Shown here piece by piece: positions 8,019 to 15,826 of a stretch of 53,849 nt of DNA. Positions within the stretch are counted from its first letter, which is position 1; each line of letters opens with the position of its first letter. This DNA comes from Erysipelotrichales bacterium (GTDB taxonomy: Bacteria > Bacillota_I > Bacilli_A > RFN20 > CAG-826): positions 1 to 53,849 of the forward strand of contig JAFLUZ010000012.1 of NCBI GenBank assembly GCA_022508535.1, read 5' to 3'. The position numbers were made by a program, and so were the translations under genes. Below the pieces are notes generated by a model that worked only from the letters and a program-made list of their open reading frames with translations, had not been told where the DNA came from and did no database searches.

Positions 8019-9010
8019 TTTTCGTATACCTCCAATTCTATCGCATGAGCGACAATAGGGATTGTGTGATGTTGATAGGCCATAGTTGGAGAATATAATG
8101 CTCCAGTTCCTACGAGTAACACTCTTTTTAATTCTTTCTTTTCCATTTTGTCGACAATATAAGACATACTTACAAGTCCAATACAAGCTGGTCCACTTCC
8201 CCCAGCATGTATATCTTTATCCCCGCGTACATAAATCAAATTACCAGCATCGTTATAATTTGTTAAAATAATGCCATCGGTTTTAAAACAATCAATAAGT
8301 ATTTTACTTCCAATTGTCGATAAATCACCCGTTAAAATTAGATCATAATAAGACGGATCTAAGTTATTATTTTTCAAGTGATCTCGAATTGTTGTGTAAG
8401 CTGCTAAAGACATTGGAGAGCCAACATCGTTTACATTATCCCAATCGGCATCTACGACATTACCAATTGTGGCACGATTAATTTTAATTTTTGTTGGCCT
8501 TTTTCCTACCACTGCACTTGCAGCACCAGTAACCGTAACTGTAACTGTGTCTTTCTTTTGAATACCATATTCAATTGGATATCTAAATTGTCTTTCTGAT
8601 GTCGCATATGAGCTTGAAGTAAACGCTAAAGCATAAGTGTTATGATTATTTGAACAAACTAGCCCCGCATTAATTAATGCTAAGATAAATGAAGAACACG
8701 CCCCAAATACACCACCATACGCAAAATCAAAATTTTTAATTGCCCCTGATGAAATAGCCATTTGATTTGATAAATCGCCACCAAAAGCAACTTTTATTTT
8801 TTCTTTATCAAGTTTTGCTTTATTAATCGCAAGTTGAATTACATCACGCGCCATCATAACTTCAGCATCTTCAAAACTTTTTTGTTTATGATAACTATCT
8901 GAATAATGATAATCGAAATAATGACCTAATGGTCCTCTATATTCTTTTTTACCACCAATCGTGGCACTTGATTGTAAGAATAATTGTTTAAATTCTAAAG
9001 AATAACTCAT
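8015..9010 (-). CDS. spoVAD: Stage V sporulation protein AD, thiolase-fold DPA-binding subunit
   Basis: SpoVAD has a thiolase/ketosynthase-like fold without known catalysis and binds dipicolinic acid on the spore inner membrane. The 331-residue product (B. subtilis 338) shows GGVFGACSSFILALINAG around the conserved Cys, ATSERQFRYPIEYGIQK, TVTGAASAVVG and HAGGSGPACIGLVSM. Start at 9010 overlaps the spoVAC stop by ATGA and the end overlaps spoVAEB by ATGA. Together with SpoVAC and SpoVAEb this makes the minimal conserved channel set. Confidence 0.95.
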   Translation of the reverse strand: MSYSLEFKQLFLQSSATIGGKKEYRGPLGHYFDYHYSDSYHKQKSFEDAEVMMARDVIQLAINKAKLDKEKIKVAFGGDLSNQMAISSGAIKNFDFAYGGVFGACSSFILALINAGLVCSNNHNTYALAFTSSSYATSERQFRYPIEYGIQKKDTVTVTVTGAASAVVGKRPTKIKINRATIGNVVDADWDNVNDVGSPMSLAAYTTIRDHLKNNNLDPSYYDLILTGDLSTIGSKILIDCFKTDGIILTNYNDAGNLIYVRGDKDIHAGGSGPACIGLVSMSYIVDKMEKKELKRVLLVGTGALYSPTMAYQHHTIPIVAHAIELEVYEK

Positions 9011-9462
9011 ACAAGTGGCACTCCTATAAAGCTAAGAAGTAAGCGAATTAATGCATATAAAAATGCTGAAACAAATCCATATGTAATAACACTTCCTGCA
9101 AGATAAAACATACGAGAACCAACACCATATACTGGTCCTTCAAATTTTGCATCGATTGAAGATGCTACAACAGAGTTTGCAAAACCACTCGTAGGAATAA
9201 ATAGACCTGCACCTGCAACACGTGCTACTTTATTGTATAGACTACTTGCAGTTAAAACTGTTGTAATAAAAATGATACCTAATGTAGATAAAATACCTGC
9301 ATCTGTTTTTTCTAATCCAATCCAATTTAATGAAATATCATAGAAAAAATTTGCAAGAATTCCCACGATTCCTCCCACTAAAAAAGCCATGAGGGCATTT
9401 TTTGCTCTATTATTTTTAACCTCATGCTTTTTAACAATTTTTTGATACTCAACCTTATTCAT
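9007..9462 (-). CDS. spoVAC: Stage V sporulation protein AC, mechanosensitive DPA-channel subunit
   Basis: SpoVAC is a membrane protein that in B. subtilis acts as a mechanosensitive channel for Ca-DPA release. The 151-residue product matches the family length and has a short charged N-terminus, then hydrophobic spans (MAFLVGGIVGILANFF; IIFITTVLTASSLYN) and the conserved loop VARVAGAGLFIPTSGFANSV. GAGGTGG precedes the ATG at 9462. It is the first spoVA gene here: spoVAA and spoVAB, which precede it in B. subtilis, are absent. It starts 49 bases after sigF. Confidence 0.95.
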   Translation of the reverse strand: MNKVEYQKIVKKHEVKNNRAKNALMAFLVGGIVGILANFFYDISLNWIGLEKTDAGILSTLGIIFITTVLTASSLYNKVARVAGAGLFIPTSGFANSVVASSIDAKFEGPVYGVGSRMFYLAGSVITYGFVSAFLYALIRLLLSFIGVPLV

Positions 9463-9480
9463 AATCCACCTCTTTACAAA

Positions 9481-9510
9481 TAAGGTTTTCCAAAAATTAA
9501 CAATTTATAC
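9481..9510 (-). promoter_or_regulatory. Possible forespore (sigma-F/sigma-G type) promoter before spoVAC
   Basis: On the minus strand GTATA (9506-9510) is followed 14 bases later by GGAAAACCTTA (9481-9491). This partly fits the sigma-F pattern GYATA and GGNNANANTNT, with two mismatches. It overlaps the end of sigF and would allow forespore expression of spoVA. Eye-read only. Confidence 0.3.
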
Positions 9511-9511
9511 G

Positions 9512-10225
9512 TTAAGACATTAATTCTTTTAATTTTTCTAATATTCTTTTTTCTCTACGGGAGATTTGAACTTGGGAACAAGAAAATCTTATTGCTAAAT
9601 CTGTTTGTTTCATTTCATCAAAAAAGCGTAATTTAATAAATAATTGATCTTTTTTATCTAACTTCTTAATAGCGTTTTCTAAATCAATTTTGGAAAGATC
9701 ATCGAATTCACTATCTTCTGATGCGATGACATCTTTTAAAGTCATATTATCCTCATCAAGCGGTGCATCTAGAGATAATGGATAATTATTTGCATCAAGC
9801 GCAACGATAATATCTTCAACACCTACTTCTAGTCTACTTGCGATTTCTTCAAGACGTGCTTCACGATGTTCAGTCATTTCAATTTCCATCCTTACGTCTT
9901 CTATTCTTTTGGCTAAATCTTTGGTACCACGAGAAATTTTTACAATTCCATCATCACGGAAATACTTTCTTATTTCACCTAAAATAAGTGGAACTGCGTA
10001 AGTAGAAAATTCTACATTAAAGCTTGTATCAAATTGTTTGATTGCTTTCATTAGACCAATGGTGCCTGTTGAAATCAAATCATCAAACTCCACATATTTA
10101 GATTTGTAGCGATGGGCAAGTTTATACACTAATAACATATTATCATTAACTAGTTTTTCAAATACTTCTTGATCCCCATTTTGAGCTTTTTCAATTAATA
10201 AAACTAGTTCCTCAGCAATTACCAT
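9512..10225 (-). CDS. sigF: RNA polymerase forespore sigma factor SigF
   Basis: SigF is the first forespore-specific sigma factor. The 237-residue protein shows region 2 (LVYKLAHRYKSKYVEFDDLI; TGTIGLMKAIKQFDTSFNVE; FSTYAVPLILGEIRKYFRDD), region 3 and region 4 with a C-terminal HTH (QTDLAIRFSCSQVQISRREK). The identity as SigF rather than SigG or SigB rests on its place directly after spoIIAA-spoIIAB and before spoVA. The ATG at 10225 overlaps spoIIAB by 14 bases and has only a weak ribosome site, so translation probably depends on coupling to spoIIAB. This helps keep sigma and anti-sigma in proportion (inference). Confidence 0.95.
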   Translation of the reverse strand: MVIAEELVLLIEKAQNGDQEVFEKLVNDNMLLVYKLAHRYKSKYVEFDDLISTGTIGLMKAIKQFDTSFNVEFSTYAVPLILGEIRKYFRDDGIVKISRGTKDLAKRIEDVRMEIEMTEHREARLEEIASRLEVGVEDIIVALDANNYPLSLDAPLDEDNMTLKDVIASEDSEFDDLSKIDLENAIKKLDKKDQLFIKLRFFDEMKQTDLAIRFSCSQVQISRREKRILEKLKELMS

Positions 10226-10658
10226 AAATTTCTGATTTTGTTGTCGAAAGTGACTTTTTGATAAATAATTTTGTTCCCATACCTACAACTGATTTGATAT
10301 CAAACTCATCAGATAGCGAGTCAATAATTGATAAGCCCATACCTGCACGTTCTAAATCAGGACGAGTAGTAAAACTAGGCTTTCTCGCTCTTTCCACATC
10401 ATCAATTCCAACACCATAGTCAATAATCATTAAAGTAAGAGTTTCTTTTTCAATCGAGGCTTTAATAATTACATCTCTTTCAGGATTTAATTTATAGCCA
10501 TGAATAATGGCGTTACTTACTGCTTCTGAAATTATAGTTTTTAGTTCACTTATTTGCTCTAATGTCGGATTCAAACAAGCGACAAAACTAATAATCGCAT
10601 TTCTTGCTAAAGATTCATTTACTAAATTTGCTTTAAAGCGTAATTCCATTTCGTTCAT
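10212..10658 (-). CDS. spoIIAB: Anti-sigma-F factor and serine kinase SpoIIAB
   Basis: SpoIIAB binds and holds SigF inactive and phosphorylates SpoIIAA. The 148-residue protein is a GHKL-fold ATPase with N box EAVSNAIIHGY, G1 box DYGVGIDD, G2 box AGMGLSI and a terminal GMGTK segment. The length matches the family. Its ATG at 10658 overlaps the spoIIAA stop by ATGA. All ATP-binding motifs are intact, so the partner switch should be functional. Confidence 0.95.
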   Translation of the reverse strand: MNEMELRFKANLVNESLARNAIISFVACLNPTLEQISELKTIISEAVSNAIIHGYKLNPERDVIIKASIEKETLTLMIIDYGVGIDDVERARKPSFTTRPDLERAGMGLSIIDSLSDEFDIKSVVGMGTKLFIKKSLSTTKSEIYGNC

Positions 10659-11008
10659 AAAGTTACCTTTCCTTCTTTCTTAAATTCACTAATGCTCTTA
10701 TATTCACTCATAATGGAAGATAATCCCGTGAGATTTACAATTTTTCTTGTATATGCTGTAAGTGGTAAAAATCCACATATACCATTTACTTTCCTTATTT
10801 CGTTATATCTTCCTAAAATAAGACCAATTCCCGCCGAGTCAAAAAGTGTTACTTTTTTTAGATCCCACAATAGCCTTGTAGGTTGATATCTTCTCATTTC
10901 AAAACATATTTTTTCTTTATAACCTAAGACATGGTAACTATCTAATTCACCAAAAATCTTAATAGTTAGTCCGTCTTCAAATGGCACTATTTTTATTCCA
11001 TCATTCAT
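10655..11008 (-). CDS. spoIIAA: Anti-sigma-F factor antagonist SpoIIAA
   Basis: SpoIIAA is a STAS-domain protein that, when dephosphorylated by SpoIIE, releases SigF from SpoIIAB. The 117-residue product has the phosphorylation motif LFDSAGIGLILGRY, with the serine at position 58, the same number as in B. subtilis. GGGAGG lies 8 bases before the ATG at 11008. It is first in the spoIIA-sigF-spoVA operon and is separated from dacF by two terminators, so unlike some relatives it is probably not read through from dacF. Confidence 0.95.
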   Translation of the reverse strand: MNDGIKIVPFEDGLTIKIFGELDSYHVLGYKEKICFEMRRYQPTRLLWDLKKVTLFDSAGIGLILGRYNEIRKVNGICGFLPLTAYTRKIVNLTGLSSIMSEYKSISEFKKEGKVTL

Positions 11009-11043
11009 GCTTTTTCCTCCCTTTTAAAGGATTATAAAATATT

Positions 11044-11068
11044 AAAAAAAGCGAATTGAAAAATTCGC
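11044..11068 (-). terminator. Terminator 2 between dacF and spoIIAA
   Basis: The stem GCGAATT / AATTCGC (11051-11057, 11062-11068) has a GAAA-type loop and on the minus strand is followed by seven T. It lies only about 40 bases before the spoIIAA start, so it could also act as an attenuator. Confidence 0.7.
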
Positions 11069-11073
11069 TAATA

Positions 11074-11115
11074 TACGACAATTTGCGATTAAAAATCATT
11101 CAACAATATTCGACT
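11074..11115 (-). promoter_or_regulatory. Cluster of three near-consensus Spo0A boxes upstream of spoIIAA
   Basis: On the minus strand AGTCGAA (11109-11115), TGTTGAA (11099-11105) and TGTCGTA (11074-11080) each differ by one base from the 0A box TGTCGAA. In B. subtilis the spoIIA promoter is sigma-H dependent and activated by Spo0A~P through several such boxes. I do not see a convincing sigma-H -35. Confidence 0.4.
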
Positions 11116-11131
11116 AAATATTATTTAAATT

Positions 11132-11155
11132 AAAAATGGGACAAATTAATGTCCC
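11132..11155 (-). terminator. Terminator 1 directly after dacF
   Basis: The stem GGGACA / TGTCCC (11138-11143, 11150-11155) begins 6 bases past the dacF stop and on the minus strand is followed by ATTTTTAA. Confidence 0.7.
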
Positions 11156-11160
11156 TATAT

Positions 11161-12321
11161 TTAAAATATCATTCTTAACCAATTCCAAATGAAATAATCA
11201 AAGAAATTAGCACGTTTTACTTCAACTTGTGCATAAACCTTAAAACGATATTTATCTCCGCTTTTTGTAGTGACTACTAAGTCCCCAACATATTCTCCTT
11301 CTTTAATAGGTGCTTCTGTTTTATTTAATTCAACCGAAGCTTTCAAATCTTCTTTTTTAACATTCTTGTCAACGACAATAATGACGTTTTCTTTTACAAT
11401 GAGTGGAGTTTCTTTTTCTAATGAATTTTGGAAATCATAATTTGCTACCACTTGATCTTTATCAAATAACTTTATAGCTTGCATATTAGCAAATCCATAA
11501 TTTAACAAAGTAGTTGTATCTTGAGAGCGTTCTGCAATTGTTGCTTCATTCATAACAACAGATATTAAGCGTATTCCATTTCTTTTCGCGGTTGCAGTTA
11601 AATTATAATTTGCTTTATTAGTAAATCCTGTTTTTAAACCATCTAATCCATCATAATGGCCCAGCATTTTATTAGTATTAACGAGCCAAAATGGATTTGA
11701 TGTATCTTTTCTAATATAATCTTCCTTGAGTCTAGTAAAACGGAATAATTCTTCACCAAATTTTACAAGTTCAGAAGCCACAAGTGCCATATCATATGGA
11801 GTAGTATAATGATTTTCATCATCAAATCCAGTAGGATTCATAAAATTAGTATTTTTCATTCCTAATTCTTTAGCAGTTTTATTCATTAATTCAACAAAGG
11901 CTGGAGTTGAACCTGCAATGTGCTCTCCAAGTGCTGTAACCGCGTCATTTGCGGAATTAATACACACTGCTTTAAACATATCTTCAACACTCATTTTTTC
12001 ATATGGTTCAAGATAAATTTGTGTTCCACCCATTGAAGATGCATATTCACTTGTTTCAACCATATCAGTCCATTTCATTTTTCCATTTTGAATATTAGTT
12101 AATACCAAATACATCCCCATCATTTTAGTCATGCTAGCAGGAAAATGTCTTTCATCTTTATTAACTTCATAAATTACTTTTTTCGAAACTGGTTCAATTA
12201 ATACGACTGAAGAAGAATGTAGTCCTAATTCACTACTTGAAGATTCTACTCGTTTAATATTACCTTTAACAGGATTTAAACTAAAAATTGCACTTAATAA
12301 CATCAAAATAATTTTTTTCAT
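11161..12321 (-). CDS. dacF: D-alanyl-D-alanine carboxypeptidase DacF (penicillin-binding protein)
   Basis: This low-molecular-weight PBP trims the terminal D-Ala of peptidoglycan stem peptides; DacF does so in spore cortex formation. The 386-residue protein has a signal peptide (MKKIILMLLSAIFS), the acyl-enzyme motif SMTK (63-66), SAN (123-125) and KTG (230-232), and a C-terminal beta domain ending in an amphipathic stretch (FFDYFIWNWLRMIF) typical of the membrane anchor. The ATG at 12321 has GGTGAT just upstream; an in-frame start at 12333 does not. Its place before spoIIAA is the order of B. subtilis and supports DacF over other DacA-type enzymes. Confidence 0.93.
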   Translation of the reverse strand: MKKIILMLLSAIFSLNPVKGNIKRVESSSSELGLHSSSVVLIEPVSKKVIYEVNKDERHFPASMTKMMGMYLVLTNIQNGKMKWTDMVETSEYASSMGGTQIYLEPYEKMSVEDMFKAVCINSANDAVTALGEHIAGSTPAFVELMNKTAKELGMKNTNFMNPTGFDDENHYTTPYDMALVASELVKFGEELFRFTRLKEDYIRKDTSNPFWLVNTNKMLGHYDGLDGLKTGFTNKANYNLTATAKRNGIRLISVVMNEATIAERSQDTTTLLNYGFANMQAIKLFDKDQVVANYDFQNSLEKETPLIVKENVIIVVDKNVKKEDLKASVELNKTEAPIKEGEYVGDLVVTTKSGDKYRFKVYAQVEVKRANFFDYFIWNWLRMIF

Positions 12322-12336
12322 AATTATCACCAATAT

Positions 12337-12366
12337 TATTTATGACTAAAAAAAATATTTATGACT
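12337..12366. repeat. Two 11-bp direct repeats in the dacF leader
   Basis: TATTTATGACT occurs at 12337-12347 and 12356-12366, 19 bases apart, close to two helical turns. They lie between the putative promoter and the start codon of dacF and could bind a regulator. Confidence 0.5.
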
Positions 12367-12386
12367 GCTTATTCATTATTGTCGCT

Positions 12387-12420
12387 ATAATATAGTTAAC
12401 ATCAAATATTGCCCAATATT
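12387..12420 (-). promoter_or_regulatory. Putative dacF promoter overlapped by a 16-bp palindrome
   Basis: On the minus strand TTGGGC (12411-12416) and TATTAT (12387-12392) are 18 bases apart. The palindrome AATATTG-CC-CAATATT (12405-12420) covers the -35 and looks like an operator. Confidence 0.4.
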
Positions 12421-12538
12421 AAAAAACCACCTAATTAATGGTAGACCAATAAAATAAAACTATATCAAGTTTATAATTCACTATAGTTTTAAAACATTTT
12501 ACTGCCGCAATTTTATATTAATTCCATATTTATTGCTT

Positions 12539-12970
12539 CTATTGTCTATCAATTTTTGTCAAATTACTATTTGCCTTTGAATAATATTCTATTGCCCGTA
12601 CAATTGATTTTCTTTTGTCTAAGTGGATTTCAGAGCCATTAATATTTTTAATTCTCAAAGCGGGATTTTTCATAATAGTTGTCTCTTCAACACTAGTAAT
12701 TTCATTCCAAACATACTTTATAATAGTTTTTTTTAAACGTATCTCGATTCCTTCTTCATTTATAATTACTTTTTGAAAAATCCAATAAAAACCTATAATG
12801 AAATAGAAAACAACTAAAGATGCAGCTATAACCAATAGAATCCAACCATTATTATTTTCATAATTTATACTACAAATAAATCCAACAAATAGGATAAATA
12901 CAAGAATCATAACTATTGATAAAAAAGATAAAGATTGAAATAAATTTTTATAAAATTTGTTTTTTATCAT
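12539..12970 (-). CDS. Small membrane protein with a PH-like cytoplasmic tail
   Basis: I do not recognise a named family with certainty. The 143-residue protein has two hydrophobic spans near the N-terminus (FLSIVMILVFILFVGFICSI and WILLVIAASLVVFYFIIGFY). After them comes a soluble tail of beta-strand character (KVIINEEGIEIRLKKTIIKY, VWNEITSVEETTI) like the bacterial PH domains that follow two membrane helices. It is the first of a run of orphan membrane proteins and lipoproteins on this strand (12539-15648). GGAGG lies about 7 bases before the ATG. Confidence 0.6.
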   Translation of the reverse strand: MIKNKFYKNLFQSLSFLSIVMILVFILFVGFICSINYENNNGWILLVIAASLVVFYFIIGFYWIFQKVIINEEGIEIRLKKTIIKYVWNEITSVEETTIMKNPALRIKNINGSEIHLDKRKSIVRAIEYYSKANSNLTKIDRQ

Positions 12971-13012
12971 TTATTAGCTACCTCCAACTATTAAAAAGAT
13001 GCACTATTTTAT

Positions 13013-13612
13013 TTATAAAGATTTGTTATCTGATTCAATTTCGAGGACAAACGAAATACGGGTATCCATTTCTATTGTATAACCAGGGTATTTTTGATCA
13101 TCAACATTAAAAATATATCCCATAATCGAATCATAATAATCATAATCTGATAATTCTAAATTATCGAATGGCCATTCCCATCTAATCATTATTTCAACAA
13201 TATTTGTTTGTGAATCAATATCTCCTGGCCAACTTTCTATATTTTCAAAAAGTGTTTTCTCATCAACACTTTCCTCGTTAACTGTCCAATTAAGTGGCGA
13301 GTAAATCTCTTCTCCCTCATAAAATAATTTGGGTGATGAAAAGTTTAGAACTGTAGTTTTTACATGGTATTCTTGTTGTTCTTCGAGATTTAAAGAAATT
13401 GAAAAATAATCAAAATATCCAGGGGCAAGCTTTTCATAATTGTCATAATCATAATCTATTTGTATTTTATTATCTTGAAGATATTGTATGGTTACATATT
13501 TATTATCTTTTTCATTTTTAACAAATATTGAACTCTTATCAACATCAGTTTTACATGAAACTAATAACATAGAAATTAATATAAAAAACAAATTTCTTTT
13601 TTTGTTTAACAT
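13013..13612 (-). CDS. Hypothetical lipoprotein
   Basis: The 199-residue product has a type II signal peptide with lipobox LLVSC (Cys20). The mature part is rich in Asp, Glu and Tyr and has no recognised domain; beta-strand patterns predominate. I chose the ATG at 13612 over a GTG at 13621 because AAGGG lies at a workable distance and the signal peptide is normal length. It sits between the PH-like membrane protein and another lipoprotein. Function unknown. Confidence 0.65.
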   Translation of the reverse strand: MLNKKRNLFFILISMLLVSCKTDVDKSSIFVKNEKDNKYVTIQYLQDNKIQIDYDYDNYEKLAPGYFDYFSISLNLEEQQEYHVKTTVLNFSSPKLFYEGEEIYSPLNWTVNEESVDEKTLFENIESWPGDIDSQTNIVEIMIRWEWPFDNLELSDYDYYDSIMGYIFNVDDQKYPGYTIEMDTRISFVLEIESDNKSL

Positions 13613-13758
13613 ACTTTTCACACCCTTTTATTTTTTAAGTATATCATTTATGCTTTAAAAATTGAATTTGTATTTTAAAATTGCTGATTTCATTTTCTTT
13701 TGCCATAATTAACTTTTTTTTGTGTCTTTTTACTCTCAAATAAAATTTTCCGAACAAT

Positions 13759-13810
13759 AAAAAAAGCCATTAAGACTTTAGTCGCTCAAAGTGATATCTT
13801 TCTTAATGAC
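13759..13810 (-). terminator. Terminator after the 13823-14482 lipoprotein gene
   Basis: CATTAAGA (13768-13775) pairs with TCTTAATG (13801-13808) around a 25-base loop, and on the minus strand is followed by seven T. The surrounding 13622-13822 gap is otherwise AT-rich with nothing else recognised. Confidence 0.6.
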
Positions 13811-13822
13811 TTATTTAATAAA

Positions 13823-14482
13823 CTATTTATCCCAAATATTAATATCAGTTAGATAATCTATGAGAAATATGTCCATATTATATAGCCCATCATTATTATC
13901 TAATCCATAGCCCCTAAATGGCGGAGTTTCTTCCCATGTTTTTTCAGTCGCATAGATTTTGTATTGTGGTGGATTATTTATTGAATATTTCTCTTCACAA
14001 TATTTTACTTTTAGTTTTTCATAAAGCGAATTAAATCCATCGCCTTTTCCTAAAAAATTATATGAGCAAAAGTTAGTTACATATATCATAACATCAATAT
14101 ATGTCTGAGAAATATTAAATACTTCTTCTTCGGTTATGGCATCGTTTATAAAGCTAAAGCTAATACAACTCCCATTATTAATCCAATAATCGAATTCGAG
14201 TTCAGCTTTAAAATAAGTCGTATCTGAAATATTATATTTCGCAATATAATGCTTGCACTGATTTTGTTTCTTTTGACCGTTGACTTGTTCAAAATACTCT
14301 TTTTCATATTGAATGCTATTCTTTTGTAAAATTTGTTCAATCGCATCAAAATATTTAGGAAAATACTCATCAGCAAGCTCAATAGTATTGATATGCCAAT
14401 CATCCTGACGTAGTTGTGGATGATTGCAAGACGTCAATAGCAATAGTGAAAGCAAAATTAGTACTAATTTCTTTTGTTTCAT
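13823..14482 (-). CDS. Lipoprotein of a local paralogous family (with 38867-39514)
   Basis: The 219-residue protein has a lipobox LLLTSC (Cys19). Its mature part shares collinear segments with the protein at 38867-39514: W-H-I near the start, LADEYFP.(F/Y)F.AIE, QKNSIQYEKEY, then V(F)NISQTY..VMI.(V/I)T.FC.Y.FLG.GD, and the same ending LTDIN.WDK. No known domain is recognised. I chose the ATG at 14482, which has AAGGAAGGG upstream and gives a clean signal peptide; the frame is open further upstream but without support. Function unknown; anchored outside the membrane. Confidence 0.65.
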   Translation of the reverse strand: MKQKKLVLILLSLLLLTSCNHPQLRQDDWHINTIELADEYFPKYFDAIEQILQKNSIQYEKEYFEQVNGQKKQNQCKHYIAKYNISDTTYFKAELEFDYWINNGSCISFSFINDAITEEEVFNISQTYIDVMIYVTNFCSYNFLGKGDGFNSLYEKLKVKYCEEKYSINNPPQYKIYATEKTWEETPPFRGYGLDNNDGLYNMDIFLIDYLTDINIWDK

Positions 14483-14592
14483 AATAACCCTTCCTTTTGG
14501 TTGTGAAAATATATACCACAGTAATTTATATTTATAAAAGAATTCAAATATAAACACATAGTCTTTTTGAATTTAGTTTTATTACAATACAA

Positions 14593-15648
14593 TTATTTAA
14601 AGAGCCACGGCAAATTAGTCTTATAATATTTGTTATAATCGTCCAAGTCATAATAGAAGTCTAATCCAAAATCCCAAAAATAAATATAGCTTATTGTGTG
14701 TGTTTTATCATTTATTCCAATACTCCCATAATAGCCTGGATAAAAGAATTTAGAATCTAAGACAGTATTAAATTCCCAATCACTGATTTTAGTATATCTA
14801 ACAACATGTACTTGACCAAGATTACCTGGTTTGCTATCTTCAGCGAATTGATATTTACTAAAAATATTGTTTTTTTCACTTTCAAAAGTATTTGAGTCAT
14901 ATTCAACCATTAAACAAAAAGTACTAATAGCATATTTAAGTGGAATTAGAGATTTATCACCATAAGTACGATAAAAGTCTAATGACTTATAATTAGTTAA
15001 TTCATCTATTTTTGGCAAAAATTCTTTTGCTCGTCTTCCACCATCATTATCTAGATACGCATCTTCTAAGTAAATATTTAAATCATGCTTAATAAATGGT
15101 TTAATAGCATTTTCTCTTAAAATTGCATAGCATATTGGTGCTAAAACAATTATGTGTGTTAAAACAGTTTTAAGTACTAAAATCTTTTTTCTTTTTTTAT
15201 AATGATCTGAAAAATCTTTGAGTGATGTTTTACTTTTAATTCCTGTTCGTATTTGTAATTCTTCTAATATTTGTTCGATATGCTTAATTGAATAAAATCT
15301 ATTAAGTGATATTACACGAGTTTGATCATCATTTAGTTGAATGCAAAGATAAAATTTACCATTTATTCTTGATGAACTATTTTCTTTATTACCAACGTAT
15401 AAAGTATAATCTTTTACTTCTTTATAATAAATTTTCTTGCTTCGTGAAATTGAAAAATATTCATAAGAAAAATAAGTTTTAGGGACGCTAATTACTGCTA
15501 AAACAAATATTATAATATTTATCAATAAAACCCAAATAAAAATAATTGATGAAATAGTTAAAACAATGTTTATTGGAAGCAAAACAGCACTTATAATTAT
15601 TAATACAATTTGTATAATATTTATGGATTCTATTTTTCTTGTATTCAT
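14593..15648 (-). CDS. Hypothetical membrane protein
   Basis: This is a 351-residue protein with no recognised family. Two hydrophobic spans lie at about 10-60 (IIQIVLIIISAVLLPINIVL and IFIWVLLINIIIFVLAVISV) and one at about 157-175 (VLTHIIVLAPICYAI). Between them is a soluble segment of beta character (SYEYFSISRSKKIYYKEV, PH-like in pattern), and an acidic, tyrosine-rich C-terminal domain of about 175 residues follows. AAGGAG lies 8 bases before the ATG at 15648. It starts the run of minus-strand orphan genes and is divergent from the lipoprotein at 15827. Confidence 0.6.
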   Translation of the reverse strand: MNTRKIESINIIQIVLIIISAVLLPINIVLTISSIIFIWVLLINIIIFVLAVISVPKTYFSYEYFSISRSKKIYYKEVKDYTLYVGNKENSSSRINGKFYLCIQLNDDQTRVISLNRFYSIKHIEQILEELQIRTGIKSKTSLKDFSDHYKKRKKILVLKTVLTHIIVLAPICYAILRENAIKPFIKHDLNIYLEDAYLDNDGGRRAKEFLPKIDELTNYKSLDFYRTYGDKSLIPLKYAISTFCLMVEYDSNTFESEKNNIFSKYQFAEDSKPGNLGQVHVVRYTKISDWEFNTVLDSKFFYPGYYGSIGINDKTHTISYIYFWDFGLDFYYDLDDYNKYYKTNLPWLFK

Positions 15649-15775
15649 ATAAATTGCTCCTTATTTAAATTATAACACTTTAATCTTTAAATTGAATAAT
15701 TCAAATAACTTTAAAAGGTAAAAAATGGCATAAAAAAATTTAAAGAATATTTTTTATAATCTATACCCATACTAT

Positions 15776-15809
15776 TTGTGATTATAATTGTGAGTATTTT
15801 TGATCACAA
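15776..15809. promoter_or_regulatory. Three TTGTGA half-sites upstream of the lipoprotein gene
   Basis: TTGTGA occurs directly at 15776-15781 and 15788-15793 (12 bases apart) and inverted as TCACAA at 15804-15809. A TATAAT (15783-15788) lies within the cluster, 39 bases before the ATG at 15827. This arrangement looks like an operator over a promoter. Confidence 0.4.
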
Positions 15810-15826
15810 GATAGAAAGGAAAAATT

